Shown: piece after piece, positions 25,712 to 32,435 of the stretch | Numbering within the stretch: the stretch's first letter is position 1 | Layout: each line of letters starts with the position of its first letter | From: Neocallimastix lanati (nom. inval.) | Taxonomy: Eukaryota > Neocallimastigomycota > Neocallimastigomycetes > Neocallimastigales > Neocallimastigaceae | Length of the DNA stretch: 32,435 bases | Assembly: GCA_016946835.1 (NCBI GenBank) | Contig: JACVTC010000398.1 | Location: 1-32,435, forward strand | Direction: 5' to 3' | Program-made: the position numbers and the translations under genes | The notes under the pieces: generated by a model | Told to the model about the DNA's origin: nothing | What the model saw: the letters and a program-made list of their open reading frames with translations, nothing else | Database searches by the model: none

Positions 25712-25790
25712 AGAATGCTGGCATAGTGGTTAGTCACTATGACCTCAGCCTGAACCACTAGGGTTCGACTCACACCTTTACTAAAATTTT
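25712..25790 (+). promoter_or_regulatory. tRNA-like Pol III module in 5' LTR of element D
   Basis: Box A TGGCATAGTGG at 25719-25729 and box B GGTTCGACTCA at 25762-25772, 43 bases start to start as in a real tRNA gene, then TTTT at 25787-25790 as a Pol III stop. The 5' half resembles eukaryotic tRNA-Asp/His/Glu (ATAGTGGTTAGT). Acceptor and T stems do not pair well and no sound anticodon arm forms, so this is a tRNA-derived module, not a functional tRNA gene. Confidence 0.7.
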
Positions 25791-26049
25791 ATATCATTTA
25801 AATTTTAAAGAATTTTTATACTTCATTTCTGTATTTGTTTCTGTATTTGTTTCTGTATAAATTTCTGTAAAAAATTAACAAAAGAAATTCTTAGAAATTA
25901 ATAGAGACAAATCAGATAGAAATTCTATTTTAATTTATCTTTTATCATTATTTCTTTTAGATTCTTTTTAACCGAAAATAATCAATTTTTATGAAACTTT
26001 TTAATGATTTTATGGTTTTAAATTTTTATGGATTTAAATTTTGAAAAAC

Positions 26050-26058
26050 TATAAATAG
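26050..26058 (+). promoter_or_regulatory. TATA box in 5' LTR of element D
   Basis: TATAAATAG, followed by the small GC-bearing stretch GGAGTGAATTTCGCAGCC. The same box is in the 3' LTR at 31820-31828. Likely the Pol II core promoter of the element. Confidence 0.6.
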
Positions 26059-26339
26059 GAGTGAATTTCGCAGCCAAAAAAAAAAATATTTTTTAAAAAT
26101 TGTGTTTTTATTAATTATTGAATTAATTAATAAGTAATTCGAAATATTACAATAATTAATCTTTATAATTAATATTTTTAAATTTCTTAATTAATAAAAC
26201 TATATTTTAAAAAACCAAATTACTTATTAATCAAAAAGTGCTTACCTATTGTGTTACACTCTTTAAAACACGGATATTCCAATATTCGTTACAATAAAAA
26301 CACCACTAAACTAAGCACAATACCTTTGCACTTTTACTC

Positions 26340-26540
26340 TTTTTGGAACCCCGTTAAGGAATCCCATTTTCTACTACTATTTTTGGAACACCGTTAAGGA
26401 ATCCCATTTACTACTATTCTTTTTTGGAACCCCGTTAAGGAATCCCATTCTCTACTACTCTTTTTGGAACCCCGTTAAGTAATCCCATTCTCTATTACTC
26501 TTTTTGGAACCCCGTTAAGGAATCCCATTTTCTACTATTT
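26340..26540 (+). repeat. Five 40-bp tandem repeats in leader of element D
   Basis: Units start at 26340, 26380, 26421, 26461 and 26501, each TTTTTGGAAC followed by the core CCCGTTAAGGAATCCC (some with one change) and a CTACTA-type tail. A degraded sixth start is at about 26536. GC-rich relative to surroundings. Confidence 0.93.
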
Positions 26541-26772
26541 TTGAAACCACTTACCAAGACTATAAATTTTTCTACCAAAATTCATGCATGAATTTATAAA
26601 TTCAATCGGAACCCTTGAATTTTACTATATATTAAAATTATTAATATTTTCAATAATCCATATAACCATCCTTGAAATTAAAATTATTTATATTGAAATT
26701 AAATATTTACTTCTTCTAATAATTAATTATATTGTATATTTATTATTCAATCAAAATCAATAATTATAATAA

Positions 26773-26774
<2 letters not shown>

Positions 26775-26825
<51 letters not shown>
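26775..26825 (+). repeat. 51-base A run in leader of element D
   Basis: Uninterrupted A run. A second one of 38 bases (26899-26936) ends in the A of the gag-pol start codon. Confidence 0.95.
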
Positions 26826-26827
<2 letters not shown>

Positions 26828-26894
26828 AGTAATAATTAATATTTAATAATTAATATTTAATAATTAATAATAATAATTAGTAATCAATAATTAG

Positions 26895-31133
<4,239 letters not shown>

Positions 31134-31453
31134 ATATAAATCATTTAATCAAAAATAAATTTTATTTCATCAAAGTACTATTAATCATTCTAACTTATGA
31201 TTATTTTAAAAAAAAAAAAAAAAAAAAAAATTATTTTATATTATTCAAAAACATTTATTCTAGATAGTTTTATTTTTATACTTTATTTTTAAAACTTAAA
31301 ATTCATGTAATTTTTATTATTCAATGTATTAATTAAATTATCACTCCTATAAGGTATTTTAGTTATAGTTTATTATTATAAAAGTTAGAATTAGAAATAG
31401 TTTAGATTTAAAGCAAAAGATTCGTCTGGCATCCGAATCCTAGAGGAGGACCA
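31134..31453 (+). other. 3' untranslated region and polypurine tract of element D
   Basis: AT-rich, with a 23-base A run (31208-31230). Near the end an inverted repeat (GATTCG 31419-31424, CGAATC 31434-31439, 9-base loop) precedes the polypurine tract AGAGGAGGACCA (31442-31453), which abuts the LTR start TGTAACGAAT. Confidence 0.75.
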
Positions 31454-32064
31454 TGTAACGAATCTTAAAAAACTAGAAATTAGAATGCTGGCATAGTGGT
31501 TAGTCACTATGACCTCAGCCTGAACCACTAGGGTTCGACTCACACCTTTACTAAAATTTTATATCATTTAAATTTTAAAGAATTTTTATACTTCATTTCT
31601 GTATTTGTTTCTGTATTTGTTTCTGTATAAATTTCTGTAAAAAATTAACAAAAGAAATTCTTAGAAATTAATAGAAACAAATCAGATAGAAATTCTATTT
31701 TAATTTATCTTTTATCATTATTTCTTTTAGATTCTTTTTAACCGAAAATAATCAATTTTTATGAAACTTTTTAATGATTTTATGGTTTTAAATTTTTATG
31801 GATTTAAATTTTGAAAAACTATAAATAGGAGTGAATTTCGCAGCCAAAAAAAAAAATATTTTTTTAAAAATTGTGTTTTTATTAATTATTGAATTAATTA
31901 ATAAGTAATTCGAAATATTACAATAATTAATCTTTATAATTAATATTTTTAAATTTCTTAATTAATAAAACTATATTTTAAAAAACCAAATTACTTATTA
32001 ATCAAAAAGTGCTTACCTATTGTGTTACACTCTTTAAAACACGGATATTCCAATATTCGTTACA
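31454..32064 (+). repeat. 3' LTR of element D, complete (611 bp)
   Basis: TGTAACGAAT...ATTCGTTACA, a perfect 10-bp terminal inverted repeat, preceded by the polypurine tract. Holds a second copy of the tRNA-like module (31482-31560: box A 31489-31499, box B 31532-31542, TTTT 31557-31560). Confidence 0.93.
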
Positions 32065-32284
32065 ATAGTAAATATTTTTTTTTAAATATGATAATAAAAT
32101 GTAGAAAGGCTTTACATATTTATTTTTTTTCAAAAAGTATAAATAAGTGAAGTTTTTCAATAATTAAATATGTAGACAGAAAAATATTAAAAATAAATCA
32201 TTAAATAAAATTCTAATAAAACCCGAACCATAACAGTTATGAGTTTCGTTACACATTCAATGAAAAGAATATAAAAATCTGTAA
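32065..32284. other. AT-rich DNA right of element D
   Basis: No frame recognised. It may be upstream sequence of the copia fragment that follows; some stretches could be coding in another frame (for example before 32280) but this is not supported. Confidence 0.5.
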
Positions 32285-32435
32285 CAGTATTACACAACTG
32301 ATGACAATATGGAATTATGGCATCGTCGATTAGGGCACTTCAACATAGATATGATTAAAGACAAATTAAAAAATATAAAGATTGATGAAAAATGTGAAGT
32401 GTGCCTTCGTTCAAAATTAGAAATAAAACCATATA
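32285..32435 (+). CDS. Ty1/copia Pol fragment (GAG-pre-integrase), cut by window end
   Basis: Open frame running off the right edge. Residues MELWHRRLGHFN...CEVCLRSK (ATG at 32309) match the zinc-binding GAG-pre-integrase segment that precedes the integrase core in Ty1/copia elements (W-H-x-R-L-G-H followed by C-X2-C). In frame there is a stop at 32282-32284, so either the 5' part is in another frame (a frameshift) or is missing. Same orientation as D but a different superfamily. Whether the element is intact further right cannot be seen. Confidence 0.8.

Larger units (their letters stand above)
25699..26293 (+). repeat. 5' LTR of element D, outer end missing
   Basis: Matches 31467-32064 closely (one substitution, an A to G near 25907, and one T-run length change seen). 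The first 13 bases of the complete LTR (TGTAACGAATCTT) are absent: the sequence left of the A run is the end of element C, and the sequence left of C does not supply them. Confidence 0.9.
26294..26935 (+). other. 5' leader of element D
   Basis: Contains the 40-bp tandem repeats, then AT-rich DNA with two long A runs. No TGG-type tRNA primer site follows the LTR, unlike A, B and C; members of the Tf1/sushi group are known to self-prime, which might apply here but cannot be shown from this sequence. Confidence 0.6.

Noticed and set aside
25719-25790. Functional tRNA gene in LTR of D
   Set aside because: Box A and B are good, but acceptor, T and anticodon stems do not pair, so it is called a tRNA-like module.
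26340-26540. Multiple primer binding sites (units contain TGGAACCCCG)
   Set aside because: They start about 50 bases after the LTR and are repeated five times; no evidence of a matching tRNA 3' end.

Overview
The window is almost entirely stacked LTR retrotransposons in very AT-rich DNA, and I see no host gene. Low GC, long homopolymers, asparagine-codon microsatellites and fungal-type Ty3/gypsy elements (one a chromovirus) suggest an AT-rich fungal nuclear genome. An anaerobic gut fungus (Neocallimastigomycetes) is my first guess; a dictyostelid-like amoeba cannot be excluded from sequence alone.

Layout: 1-670 is unassigned AT-rich DNA. Element A (671-8766, minus) is a Ty3/gypsy copy with ~1.05 kb LTRs, an intact gag and a pol broken by one single-base frameshift. 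Element B (8772-18788, minus) follows five bases later; its gag and its 2133-codon pol (counted from the first ATG) are intact, and both carry very large asparagine-rich expansions. 18789-19591 is non-coding and dense in inverted repeats. Element C (19592-25698, minus) has two 601-bp LTRs with no difference seen and intact gag and pol; it is the freshest copy. Element D (25699-32064, plus) is a chromodomain Ty3/gypsy element (Tf1/sushi type) with one fused gag-pol frame that now carries two single-base frameshifts; its 5' LTR lacks its outer end at the junction with C. At the right edge (about 32285-32435, plus) begins a Ty1/copia fragment with the GAG-pre-integrase zinc-binding motif.

How the parts work together: in A, B and C, Gag is translated first, and Pol is reached by a -1 ribosomal frameshift at a TTTAAAC or TTTAAAA heptamer. 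Exactly eight bases later comes a small hairpin (5-bp stem, 8-base loop) whose stem changes between elements by compensatory substitutions. Pol then supplies a protease with an unusual DTC/DSC active-site triad, then reverse transcriptase, RNase H and integrase. A second hairpin, with identical arms in all three, sits near the polypurine tract. A and C share one tRNA primer site; B uses another.

The most interesting signals are the covarying frameshift module, the conserved 3' hairpin, the integration of A and B one base apart in the loop of an inverted repeat, a Pol III box A/box B tRNA-like module inside the LTRs of D, and the ~440-residue Asn-rich insert between RNase H and integrase of B.
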